A stretch of DNA of 64,000 nt from Nannocystis bainbridge (GTDB lineage: Bacteria; Myxococcota_A; Polyangia; Nannocystales; Nannocystaceae). The translations under genes and the position numbers were made by a program. The notes below the pieces were generated by a model, which saw nothing but the letters and a program-made list of their open reading frames with translations, was not told where the DNA came from and made no database searches. The stretch is from positions 248,001 to 312,000 of the forward strand of contig NZ_JAQNDL010000002.1 of NCBI RefSeq assembly GCF_028368995.1. The letters are read 5' to 3'. Shown here in pieces: positions 52,801 through 59,065 of this stretch (within the stretch, counting starts at the first letter, position 1; each line of letters opens with the position of its first letter).

Positions 52801-52900
52801 TCGCCCGCGGGCGCGGCGCCTCGGACCGTTGGCTCGACTCGAGGGCGTCGAGCCGGGCGTTGAGATCGAGTTCGCGGCCTGAATCCGGTTCAATAGACAC
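49880..52900 (-). CDS. Trifunctional-looking fusion: aminotransferase, GNAT acetyltransferase, degenerate aminotransferase domain
   Basis: The 1006-residue protein has three parts. Residues about 50-450 are a class III aminotransferase resembling lysine 6-aminotransferases (FVCAGGAEANEKALRIARLH; VVDEVQTGF with Asp286; ILTCAKKAGLGV with Lys321/322). Residues about 470-635 are a GNAT domain (VIVRPIEERDWPQIMVIENT; acetyl-CoA loop RARGVGRLLKRA). Residues about 645-1000 are a second aminotransferase-like domain in which the PLP Asp position reads Val832 (LVEAASG) and the Lys position reads Pro864 (LWYPGGQIGH), so it should not form the PLP aldimine. I prefer GTG 52900; the frame extends to 52972. 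The C45 gene overlaps its stop by four bases and the AraC gene is divergent. Confidence 0.85.
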   Translation of the reverse strand: MSIEPDSGRELDLNARLDALESSQRSEAPRPRAIFERETRRVRIPPGGELPESAALLERFYGGGFTVREKKPMVVDTRRSSGPYMVSVDARPLTLLDACSQIATLTHGFYHPGIVKALYTGRFDHCLWSNPDTTVHHVPELAAYEEALERLAPPALDHVSFVCAGGAEANEKALRIARLHAPPPVDGPRRRVLAFRDGFHGRTLATLAATWNPDKRAPFEFEGYEAVFSHADLDEVERLLDARGHEIYAIVVEPMQAEGGDVYLRREFLLGLCKLARARKLPLVVDEVQTGFATGGPFFWWTRLGLGGDEATAPDILTCAKKAGLGVVLSRWPDPESNQVHVASALRGLIQLETSRDQTYLESLLRPRAEALAAAFPGLVGDVRLAGTALAFDLPDTAAQTAFIDQRYQRGLMTYPAGERTIRFRFSAGWDERVVDDLFKRIHESLARLSDKTAKDWVPEGQTADSDPAVIVRPIEERDWPQIMVIENTSYEPARRDSEAYLRRAAATGLGLCAVDTASGSILGFCFGGPLEGFRGVSGASQDERLGLGDTFYSADVTVAEAARARGVGRLLKRAQVQWAKVHGFSYVSGRNRVGTTDAMAGLNRSYGAFPVVRLTHQYEGNALADYYRIPLVPPPVPRAPNDEGILDLASGLQQPFGATPAFMAGHELVGPTASRINLSNYATVDTVHYSEHLRLLAPRGTGHMYFTSSRDETVDKALRCLRLSRPQGQLAVGLQGGYLGHVTAAARSLSDPAGFGDGLALFEFPRLPHPEDDPAGFEAGLKDLVERQGADKILGLFVEVVGERSGRVLAGEPARVLAAACRAHDIPLVLVEAASGCYRTGGAAWGVDTLPTDVVPDMVLWYPGGQIGHIFVGDRYFIKKPLVLISTWDGDELSAIRAHEHLRAARRLDLAESIAALDELLQHDVLPACPGARLGGVGLYRTITFPSVAVAEAVDQACLHRGLYLGNGLPDTLVFAPPLTISPATITGDLRRRVLAAIDEARSPA

Positions 52901-53043
52901 GGGTCGAAGTGTATCGCCGCGGCCTTGGGCTCGCTGTGCCGCCCGTGCGGCGGGCGGCGAGGCCGCCCTCACGCGTGGGCCGATTCACGCGCCTGGGCCC
53001 GTCGGCGGGGCCCGAGGTGGTGGACCGCACGTCGGCGCGGGGG

Positions 53044-53049
53044 TAGGCT
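53044..53049 (+). promoter_or_regulatory. TANNNT -10-like element of the AraC-family gene
   Basis: TAGGCT lies exactly six bases before ATG 53056. The 155-bp divergent gap to the fusion gene should also hold that operon's promoter and any AraC-type operator, but no clear repeat was found. Confidence 0.45.
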
Positions 53050-53055
53050 CGCTCC

Positions 53056-53913
53056 ATGGCCCGGGCCGATCTTCACACGGCGTTTTTCGGCGGGCGGGGC
53101 TTCACGCTCTACCACGCCACAGGCGCGCACGGGAGCCGCCCGCTCACGCCGCATTTCCACGACGAGTACCTCATCTGCGCCCAGCTGGCCGGGCACGAGG
53201 AGTGTCACGTGGCCGGTCGGCTGTTCAGCTTCGAGCCCGGCGACGTGGTGCTGATGAACCCGCAGCAGGTCCACACCGGCAACACCCGCGGCAGCAGCGA
53301 CGTCGACTACATCACGCTGTACGTCGACCGTCGGCTGGCGCTCGGCCTGGTCGAGGACGCCGCCGGGCCGCGCTGCGCGCCCGAGTTCACCAGCGTGCGC
53401 GTGAGCGGCCGCGTCGAGCTGGTGGCGGCCATCACGGCGCTGCACGACCTGGTGCGCAGCGAGGACGCGCCGGGCCGCACGCTCGAGGTCGAGGCCGCGC
53501 TGCAGACGGTGGTCAGCCACGCGTTCACCGAGTTCTCCAACCTGCGCGAGCCGCTGCGGCGCTCGACCAACCGCGTCGCCCACCGCAAGATCGCCCGCGT
53601 CGTCGACTTCATCCGCAGCCTCGACCCGCGCATCGACCCGACCACGCTGTCGCTCGACGAGCTGGCGGGCGTGGCCGAGCTGTCGAAGTACCACTTCCTG
53701 CGCCAGTTCGCGCAGGTGGTCGGGATGACGCCGGGGGCCTATCTGCGCACGCTCCGGCTGTGCCAGGCGGCCCGCGAGCTGCGGACCTCGCGGCGCTCTA
53801 TCCTCGAGATCGCGCTGGGCGCCGGCTTCGCCGATCACCCGAGCTTCTCGCGGGCTTTTGCCCGCCATATGGGGATGACGCCGAGCCAGTATCAGGCTCT
53901 GGGGCCGCTCTAG
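53056..53913 (+). CDS. AraC-family transcriptional regulator
   Basis: The 285-residue protein has an N-terminal cupin sensor domain (PHFHDEYLICAQLAGHEECH, FSFEPGDVVLMNPQQVHTGN) and a C-terminal double helix-turn-helix (LSLDELAGVAELSKYHFLRQ; ILEIALGAGFADHPSFSRAF; ending GMTPSQYQAL). The layout fits AraC regulators that respond to a small molecule and control a divergent operon. Here the divergent operon encodes the fusion aminotransferase, the C45 acyltransferase and the second aminotransferase, so it is the likely target. Its 3' end overlaps the convergent SMI1/KNR4-like gene by 116 bp. Confidence 0.92.
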   Translation: MARADLHTAFFGGRGFTLYHATGAHGSRPLTPHFHDEYLICAQLAGHEECHVAGRLFSFEPGDVVLMNPQQVHTGNTRGSSDVDYITLYVDRRLALGLVEDAAGPRCAPEFTSVRVSGRVELVAAITALHDLVRSEDAPGRTLEVEAALQTVVSHAFTEFSNLREPLRRSTNRVAHRKIARVVDFIRSLDPRIDPTTLSLDELAGVAELSKYHFLRQFAQVVGMTPGAYLRTLRLCQAARELRTSRRSILEIALGAGFADHPSFSRAFARHMGMTPSQYQALGPL

Positions 53914-55132
53914 CGGCCACGCGCTCGGCGTCGTCCTCGCGCAGGGCCGGGTCGACGTCGGCGTCCGGGTCGTCGGCCTCGTCGTCGTCGATCTCGGCGG
54001 TCTCGGGGGCACGCGCCGCGAGCTCGGCCACGGCCGGGCGCAGGGTCAGCAGGCCGAGGTGGCCGGGCACGACCGCGAGGCCGAGGGCGAGCTGCTCGGC
54101 GGCGGCGGCCGCGTCCTCGCGCTCCAGCGCGTCGCGCACGGCGGCCTCCTGGGCGGCGGCGAACATCGGGTTGTGGGTCAGGGCGGCGGCGGCGAGGGCG
54201 GCTCGCTCGGCGTCGGCCTTGGCGTCCTGGCGCGAGAGACCTGGCTTTTCGGGCATGTCCTTCGGGGCCTGCTCCGAAGGACCGGGCGCTTCGGACATGT
54301 CCTTAGGAGCCTGTCCCGAAGGACCTGGCCTTTCGGACTTGCCCGAGAGGGCGAGGCAGGCGAGCGCCAGGCAGTGGGCGCGCAGGCCGGGCTCGGTGGC
54401 CCGCTCGGCGGCCTTGCGGAAGGCGGCGACGGCGTCGCCGAGCTTGCCCTCGCCCTGGCGGACGCGGCCGAGCTCGAGGTGGCCCCACACGAACTCGGGG
54501 GCGCGGCGCAGCAGCTGGCGCAGCTCCTGGGCCGCGCCGCGCAGCTCGCCGGCGCGGCGCAGCGACTGGGCCAGGCGGAACCGGGCCAGCGGGGCGTCGG
54601 GGTCGAGGTCGAGGTGGCGGCGCAGCAGCCGGCGCTCGGCCGCGGGGGTGAGCTCACCGTCGTCGCCGAACAGGTCGGACTGGTACTCGCCGTCCTCGTC
54701 GAACAGGACCGAGAACTCGCCGAGCAGGGCCAGGACCAAACGGTCGATCGAGGAGGCGCACGGCAGACGCTCGCCGTCCTCCTCGACGAGCACGACGTCG
54801 GCGCCCTCGGCGTGCGGGTCGGCGACGAGGACCAGGAGGTCGCGCCCGCGCTCGCCGATGACGCGGTCGCCGGGGCGCAACCGGCCGTCCTCGGCGGCGG
54901 CCTCGGTGGCGCCGGCGTGGTCGGCGAGCGGGTAGAGGCGAGCCTCGCCGCCTGCGAGATCGAGGCCGTCGTAGGTGCCCCACAGCAGGGCGAGGTCGGG
55001 ATCGATGCCGGAGGCCGCGAGGGCCTGCTCGCTGGCGGGGCCGCCGACGTCGTGGAGACCTTCGGGAGCGTCGCGCAGGCGGTCCTCGATGCGGTCGAGG
55101 TTGTTCAGGACGCGCCGGCGCTCCTCGCTCAT
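53798..55132 (-). CDS. SMI1/KNR4 (SUKH)-like protein with TPR region and repeat-derived insert
   Basis: In this 444-residue protein the N-terminal half resembles SUKH domains (IDPDLALLWGTYDGLDLAGG, RLYPLADHAG, FSVLFDEDGEYQSDLFGDDG); SUKH proteins include immunity proteins of toxin systems, but no toxin is nearby. A TPR-like region follows (LARFRLAQSLRRAGELRGAA, FVWGHLELGRVRQGEGKLGD). Residues about 260-301 are encoded by nine contiguous 14-bp palindromes and give a 14-residue repeat (GPSGQAPKDMSEAP, GPSEQAPKDMPEKP). The acidic C-terminus is antisense to the end of the AraC gene; the true stop context there is therefore less certain. Confidence 0.78.
   Translation of the reverse strand: MSEERRRVLNNLDRIEDRLRDAPEGLHDVGGPASEQALAASGIDPDLALLWGTYDGLDLAGGEARLYPLADHAGATEAAAEDGRLRPGDRVIGERGRDLLVLVADPHAEGADVVLVEEDGERLPCASSIDRLVLALLGEFSVLFDEDGEYQSDLFGDDGELTPAAERRLLRRHLDLDPDAPLARFRLAQSLRRAGELRGAAQELRQLLRRAPEFVWGHLELGRVRQGEGKLGDAVAAFRKAAERATEPGLRAHCLALACLALSGKSERPGPSGQAPKDMSEAPGPSEQAPKDMPEKPGLSRQDAKADAERAALAAAALTHNPMFAAAQEAAVRDALEREDAAAAAEQLALGLAVVPGHLGLLTLRPAVAELAARAPETAEIDDDEADDPDADVDPALREDDAERVAARAAPEPDTGSASSPYGGQKPARSSGDRRSRRPARSRG
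54228..54353. repeat. Nine contiguous 14-bp palindromic units inside the SUKH-like gene
   Basis: Units abut at 54228, 54242 (TGGCTTTTCGGGCA), 54256, 54270, 54284, 54298, 54312 (TGTCCCGAAGGACC), 54326 and 54340, 126 bp in all. Nine units equal 42 codons, so the frame is kept, and three units (42 bp) correspond to one 14-residue peptide repeat. Confidence 0.9.
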
Positions 55133-55550
55133 GGCGGGGCCTCCTAGCACGCCGGGCGGGCGCGCGCCAGATGCGGCAGGAGCGGGCGCAGAGGCCTGTC
55201 CGCAGCGGGAGGCGCCCGGCCCGTGAGACGCCGTCGGGCGGGCGGGACGCGTCCACGGAGCGGCAGGACGCGAATTCGGCGCCGCTCGAAGGCGCCGACG
55301 CCGGCCTCGCTGCGTCCGGGCGAGCGAGGTGGGCGCCGTGTCGAGGTCGGGGCGAAGGAGGCTTCGGGAGCCGCGAGCGGCGGAGGCTCGAGCCCATGTG
55401 CCTGGGCCCGAGCTCGATGGTCCGCGGAATCGACGACGACGTGGCCCGGGCGGCCAGCGAGGGCTGGGAGCGGGTGGTGCTGTCGCAGGGCGTGGTCTGC
55501 TTCAAGCGGCCGCGCGGAGATGATGCGAGTCGGCCGCTCCCGGGCGCGGG
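55133..55550. other. Gap with one doubtful short plus-strand frame
   Basis: Most of this stretch shows no signal. A plus-strand frame from ATG 55396 or 55417 reads MVRGIDDDVARAASEGWERV then VLSQGVVCFKRPRG, which looks protein-like, but it runs antisense into the 55551 gene and stops at 55674. It could be a small gene, or part of an eroded one. Confidence 0.3.
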
Positions 55551-56900
55551 TCAGCCGGCGGGCTGCGCCCTGGCGGGCGTGGCGAGGACGCTCTGGGCGC
55601 CGTTGTGGACGCCGAGGATCACGAGCTCGCTCATGTTGCCGAGCATGGCCGCGAACACGGGGCCGCTGGGCTGAAAGCCGGCCGGCAAGGCGACGCTGCG
55701 CCAGGCGCCGGCGGGGTCGCGGTGGAGCAGGCCGGTCTCGGTCTGGGCCCACATGCCGCCGTCGCTGGTGGGCCAGATGCCGGCGAATTGCGGGCCCGCG
55801 GGGAGGACCTCGAGCTTCCAGCCGCCGGTCTCGTAATGCAGCAAGTGGTTGGTGTTCGGGTGGTCGCGCAAGGTGATCGAGACGCCGTGCTTCTGGCGCG
55901 GGATGCTCTGCAGCCATTCCCAGCTGCCCGGCGGCAGCGGGGTGCTGTGGGTCTGGACGCAGGCAGCGTCGGCGCAGGCGATCTGGACCCGATATTCGTC
56001 GTGCTTCGAGAGGGCGAAGAGGTCGCCGGCCTTGCTCTCGACGAGGTCGCGCAGGTGCCCGTGCACCTCCGGCAGCGACGGGTCGGCGAGGCCGTTGCCT
56101 GCGACGCGCACGAGCTTGTCGTCGAGGACGGCGAGGAAGCCGACGTTCCAGCTCTTGCGCACGGGGCCGAGCCGGTCGGTCATGACCCATTGATCGAGGT
56201 CGAGATCTTGCGGGACCCACCGACTCCCACCGCGCCATCGATGCAGTCGCATGCGCCCGATGTCGGCGCGGTCGCCTAATTGGCTGAACTCGACGGCCCA
56301 CGCCTCGTCGGGCCAATGACCGCTCATTGGCCACGCCGCGCCCGTGATCCCGGCGGGGGTCCAGGCGCCGGTGGGGTCGAGGGTGAAGAACTTCGGCGCC
56401 TCGCCGGCGAGCACGCCGGTGGCGAAGTAGCGGAAGCCGCCGGTCACGGGTGCGGCGGGGGTGACGACGGTGCGCCAGGCGACGGTGTGCTCGGTCGCGG
56501 CGATCGGCGCGGCGACGAGGGCGGCCGGGCCGGTCGGGGCCGAGGGGTCGGCCGAGGGGACGGCAGATGGATCGGCGTCGGGCTCGGGATCGGCGAGCGA
56601 GGGCAAGGCAGGCGCGCCAGGAGGGGCGTCGCTCGCGGGCGGCGTCTCGGGCGTGGGCGCGGCAGGGGCGGGCGTGGGCGCGGCAGGAGCGGGCGTGGGC
56701 GCGGCAGGAGCGGGCGTGGGCGCGGGCGCAGGCGCGGTCGCCGGGGCGGCGGGCGCAGGAGGAGCGGCGGGGGCGGCGGGCGTGGGCGCGACGTCGGCGG
56801 TCTTGCGGGCGTCGGCAGGAGGATTCGCGGTGCAGGCGGCGACGCCGAGGACGGCGGCGAGCGACGCGGAGAGGATGGTGGCACGGTCGGTCGTCGTCAT
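55551..56900 (-). CDS. Lipoprotein with long Pro/Ala repeat linker and propeller-like domain
   Basis: LSASLAAVLGVAAC is the lipoprotein signal (Cys23). A linker of about 100 residues consists of Pro/Ala-rich repeats, including four APTPAPA units encoded by a 21-bp tandem repeat (56650-56733). The C-terminal 310 residues contain Trp-rich repeats (AWAVEFSQLGDRADIGRMRL, SWNVGFLAVLDDKLVRVAGN, GIWPTSDGGMWAQTETG) that suggest a beta-propeller. Its ATG overlaps the stop of the pentaheme cytochrome gene (ATGA), so the two are translationally coupled and may form one periplasmic unit. Confidence 0.8.
   Translation of the reverse strand: MTTTDRATILSASLAAVLGVAACTANPPADARKTADVAPTPAAPAAPPAPAAPATAPAPAPTPAPAAPTPAPAAPTPAPAAPTPETPPASDAPPGAPALPSLADPEPDADPSAVPSADPSAPTGPAALVAAPIAATEHTVAWRTVVTPAAPVTGGFRYFATGVLAGEAPKFFTLDPTGAWTPAGITGAAWPMSGHWPDEAWAVEFSQLGDRADIGRMRLHRWRGGSRWVPQDLDLDQWVMTDRLGPVRKSWNVGFLAVLDDKLVRVAGNGLADPSLPEVHGHLRDLVESKAGDLFALSKHDEYRVQIACADAACVQTHSTPLPPGSWEWLQSIPRQKHGVSITLRDHPNTNHLLHYETGGWKLEVLPAGPQFAGIWPTSDGGMWAQTETGLLHRDPAGAWRSVALPAGFQPSGPVFAAMLGNMSELVILGVHNGAQSVLATPARAQPAG
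56650..56733. repeat. 21-bp tandem repeat, four units, encoding the Pro/Ala linker
   Basis: Units start at 56650, 56671, 56692 and 56713 (ggcgtgggcgcggcagg plus four bases on the plus strand). The 21-bp length keeps the minus-strand reading frame. Confidence 0.9.
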
Positions 56901-57994
56901 GGCGAGCTCGCAGGCGTGATGGGTGGCAGACGCCCCTCGGCGAGGCGAATGGTATCAGCGATCGTCGAGGCTTCGGGGCGATCGGGATCGCGCGCGTCGA
57001 CGCGTTCGAGGTCGATGTGCCACACCAGCGCGGCGGGGGAAGCTTCGCCGGGATGCAGTTCCAGGCGCACGCCGGCGGCCCCGTGGATCCGGTCGTCGAC
57101 GACCGGGAGGGACGCGGCGTGGCGCAGGCGGCCGTCGAGGTGATGCCGGGGGACGAAGTGGCGCGCGAGGTAGCGGACGTCGCGGGCGAGCTCGCGGCCG
57201 TCGGGGCCGACGAGGGCGGCGTGCACGGCGAGGCGGCGGAACAGGTCGCCGGTGGGGAAGGCGTGGCCGACGTCGCGGGTGCGCAGCTCGAGCTCGAGGG
57301 CGTCGCCGTCGCGCCGCGCGACGACCTCGAGCGCGCGCTGCATGGCCGCCGGATCGCGGGTGGAGGCGAAATCGTGGGCGGCGGCCGGCATGTGACAGTC
57401 GGCGCAGCTGCGATCGGCGTGCGGCGAGCGCTGGTGCTCGCGCATGGTGGTCTGCATCATGGTGCCGCGGGCCTGGGCGCTGCCGTCGGGGAAATCGAAC
57501 TCGTGGCAGGGGGCGCAGGCGCGGGTGGGGAAGGCAGGATCGCGGCGCAGGACGTGCGGGGCGTCGCTGCCGGCGCGGATGGCCGCGGTGACGATCGTCC
57601 CGGGGCCGCCGTGACAGTCGAGGCAGCCGACGCCGAGCAGCTCGGCGTCGGCGGCGGGCATGCGGGGGCGCGCAGGGGCGTGACAGTCGCGGCAGAAGGG
57701 GGTCGGCTCGCGGGCGTAGGAGCGCTGAAATTCGTCGTTGGTGAAGGCGGCGTGGTGCCGCGAGCGGGCCCAGGCGTCGGCGACTTCGGCGTGACAGGCG
57801 GCGCACTCGTCCTCGCGCGGCAGCCAGGTGATCGCGGGCTCGCGTGCGGGCGGGGCCCGGCGACCGTCACAGGCGGTCAGCAGCGCGACGAGCAGGACGA
57901 GGTGCGCGCGAGCGGCCAAGGCGGCGACGATAGCGGGCCGACGGGCGCTGCTCAAGGCGCTCGCACGAAGATTGACATAGGTCTCTTGGGACAT
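56897..57994 (-). CDS. Pentaheme c-type cytochrome lipoprotein
   Basis: Five CxxCH heme-binding motifs are visible: CAACH, CRDCH, CLDCH, CAPCH and CADCH, with spacing and extra histidines (SRHHAAFTNDEFQ, MREHQRSPHADRS) like cytochrome c554/doubled-CxxCH families. HLVLLVALLTAC gives a lipoprotein signal. Residues after about 215 form a beta-rich domain (RDVGHAFPTGDLFRRLAVHA). It should transfer electrons in the periplasm or at the outer membrane. The listed ATG at 57994 is the centre of a 40-bp palindrome and gives a long N-terminal region, so a later start is possible. It overlaps the downstream lipoprotein gene by four bases. Confidence 0.85.
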   Translation of the reverse strand: MSQETYVNLRASALSSARRPAIVAALAARAHLVLLVALLTACDGRRAPPAREPAITWLPREDECAACHAEVADAWARSRHHAAFTNDEFQRSYAREPTPFCRDCHAPARPRMPAADAELLGVGCLDCHGGPGTIVTAAIRAGSDAPHVLRRDPAFPTRACAPCHEFDFPDGSAQARGTMMQTTMREHQRSPHADRSCADCHMPAAAHDFASTRDPAAMQRALEVVARRDGDALELELRTRDVGHAFPTGDLFRRLAVHAALVGPDGRELARDVRYLARHFVPRHHLDGRLRHAASLPVVDDRIHGAAGVRLELHPGEASPAALVWHIDLERVDARDPDRPEASTIADTIRLAEGRLPPITPASSP

Positions 57995-58013
57995 GTCCCG
58001 AGAGTCCTATGTC
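57974..58013. repeat. 40-bp near-perfect inverted repeat centred on a start codon
   Basis: The two 20-bp arms mirror each other with few mismatches around the centre gggacatgtccc. Two head-to-tail 14-bp units (57980, 57994) form the core. It separates the pentaheme cytochrome gene from the esterase gene, both on the minus strand, and could act as a terminator for the esterase transcript or an operator for the cytochrome gene. Confidence 0.75.
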
Positions 58014-58078
58014 GATTGTCGCTCGACCCCGGTGAATGGCCGGGGCGAGTGCGGACTCTTGGGGATGTCAGGCGCCGA

Positions 58079-59065
58079 TCAAAGCGCGGCGAAGAAGTCC
58101 CAGATCGCGGGGCCGGCCCAGTCGGGCCAGCCGTGGCCGCCGAGGTCGGGCTCGTCGTGCTGGCACCAATGCACGGGGAAGCCGGACGCACAATCGTCGT
58201 AGGCGACGCACGGGGCGGGATCGACGGGGGCGGTGGCTTCGCCGCAGGTGTTGGCGGCCAGCCAGTGGTCGCGCGCGCCCTCGCCTTGCGAGAGCGGGAC
58301 GGTGGTGTCGCCGGTGCCGTGGGCCAGCCAGGCGGCGACCTGGCCGCTGCAGGCGCCGAAGGGGCCGCCGCCGGCGACGGGGGCGATGGCGCGGACGATG
58401 CCGGCGCGGGCGCAGCCGAGGGTGTTGGACATGTAGCCGCCGAAGCTGTGGCCGGTGCTGAAGACGCGGGCCGGATCGATGCAGAGGCGGGCGCTGACGT
58501 CGGCGAGGATGGCGTCGAAGAGGGCGACGTCTTCGTTGGCGGGATCGAGGTCCCAGCCGGTCTGATTGTTCATGTCGGCGAGCGGGAGGCCGTCAGGGTA
58601 GACGAAGACGGCCTGGCCGGCGCTGGCCTCCTCGACTTTGAAATAGAGGCGCGCGAGCTCGCCGTTGCCGCCGCGGCCGTGCCAGGCGAACACCAGCGGA
58701 TAGGCGACGTCGGGGTCGTAGCCCTCGGGGACGACGAGGTCGTAGTCGCGCTGCATGCCGGCGGCGTCGATGGTCTGGGCCATGAGGCCGGTGAACGGCG
58801 GGGGCTGACCGCACGGGCCCGCGGGCGGGGCTTCGGTGGTGGTGCCTGGATCGGTGCCGGTAGTGGGGCCCGGATCGGTGCCGGTGGTGGTGCCCGGGGC
58901 GTCGGTGGTGGTCGGCGCGGGACCTGTGGTCTGGCCTTCGGGACCTGTGCTCGAGGACATGTTCCCGGAGGCATCCGTGACGCCGGCCGAGCTCATGGCG
59001 CCGCTGTCGGCGGCGGTGGAGCAGGCGAGGACAGGCAGGAGGAGGAGCGCGAGGCGGCGGCCCAT
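58079..59065 (-). CDS. Secreted esterase/PHB-depolymerase-like lipoprotein (CE1-like)
   Basis: MGRRLALLLLPVLAC is the lipoprotein signal (Cys15). A Thr/Gly/Asp/Pro linker follows, then an alpha/beta hydrolase of the LpqC/polyhydroxybutyrate-depolymerase type: YDLVVPEGYDPDVAYPLVFA, WHGRGGNGE (oxyanion), nucleophile STGHSFGGYMSN, WLAHGTGDTTVP with the Asp, and the C-terminal GGHGWPDW His region. Likely substrates are feruloyl or acetyl esters or short polyesters. Three head-to-tail palindromes (58932-58973) are translated at the start of the linker (SSTGPEGQTTG). Met 59065 is chosen because it starts the signal peptide. Confidence 0.88.
   Translation of the reverse strand: MGRRLALLLLPVLACSTAADSGAMSSAGVTDASGNMSSSTGPEGQTTGPAPTTTDAPGTTTGTDPGPTTGTDPGTTTEAPPAGPCGQPPPFTGLMAQTIDAAGMQRDYDLVVPEGYDPDVAYPLVFAWHGRGGNGELARLYFKVEEASAGQAVFVYPDGLPLADMNNQTGWDLDPANEDVALFDAILADVSARLCIDPARVFSTGHSFGGYMSNTLGCARAGIVRAIAPVAGGGPFGACSGQVAAWLAHGTGDTTVPLSQGEGARDHWLAANTCGEATAPVDPAPCVAYDDCASGFPVHWCQHDEPDLGGHGWPDWAGPAIWDFFAAL

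Noticed and set aside
47497-53913. Interpretation of the operon as ectoine biosynthesis (aminotransferase plus GNAT).
   Set aside because: No ectoine synthase gene is present, the first aminotransferase resembles lysine 6-aminotransferases, and a C45 acyltransferase has no place in that pathway.
53798-55132. SUKH-like protein as an immunity gene of a polymorphic toxin system.
   Set aside because: No toxin, effector or secretion gene lies nearby and the protein has an extended TPR-like region, so immunity cannot be claimed.
55396-55674. Plus-strand frame with protein-like MVRGIDDDVARAASEGWERV.
   Set aside because: It has no start signal of the local type, half of it is antisense to a well-supported lipoprotein gene, and no family is recognisable; kept only as a note in the gap entry.
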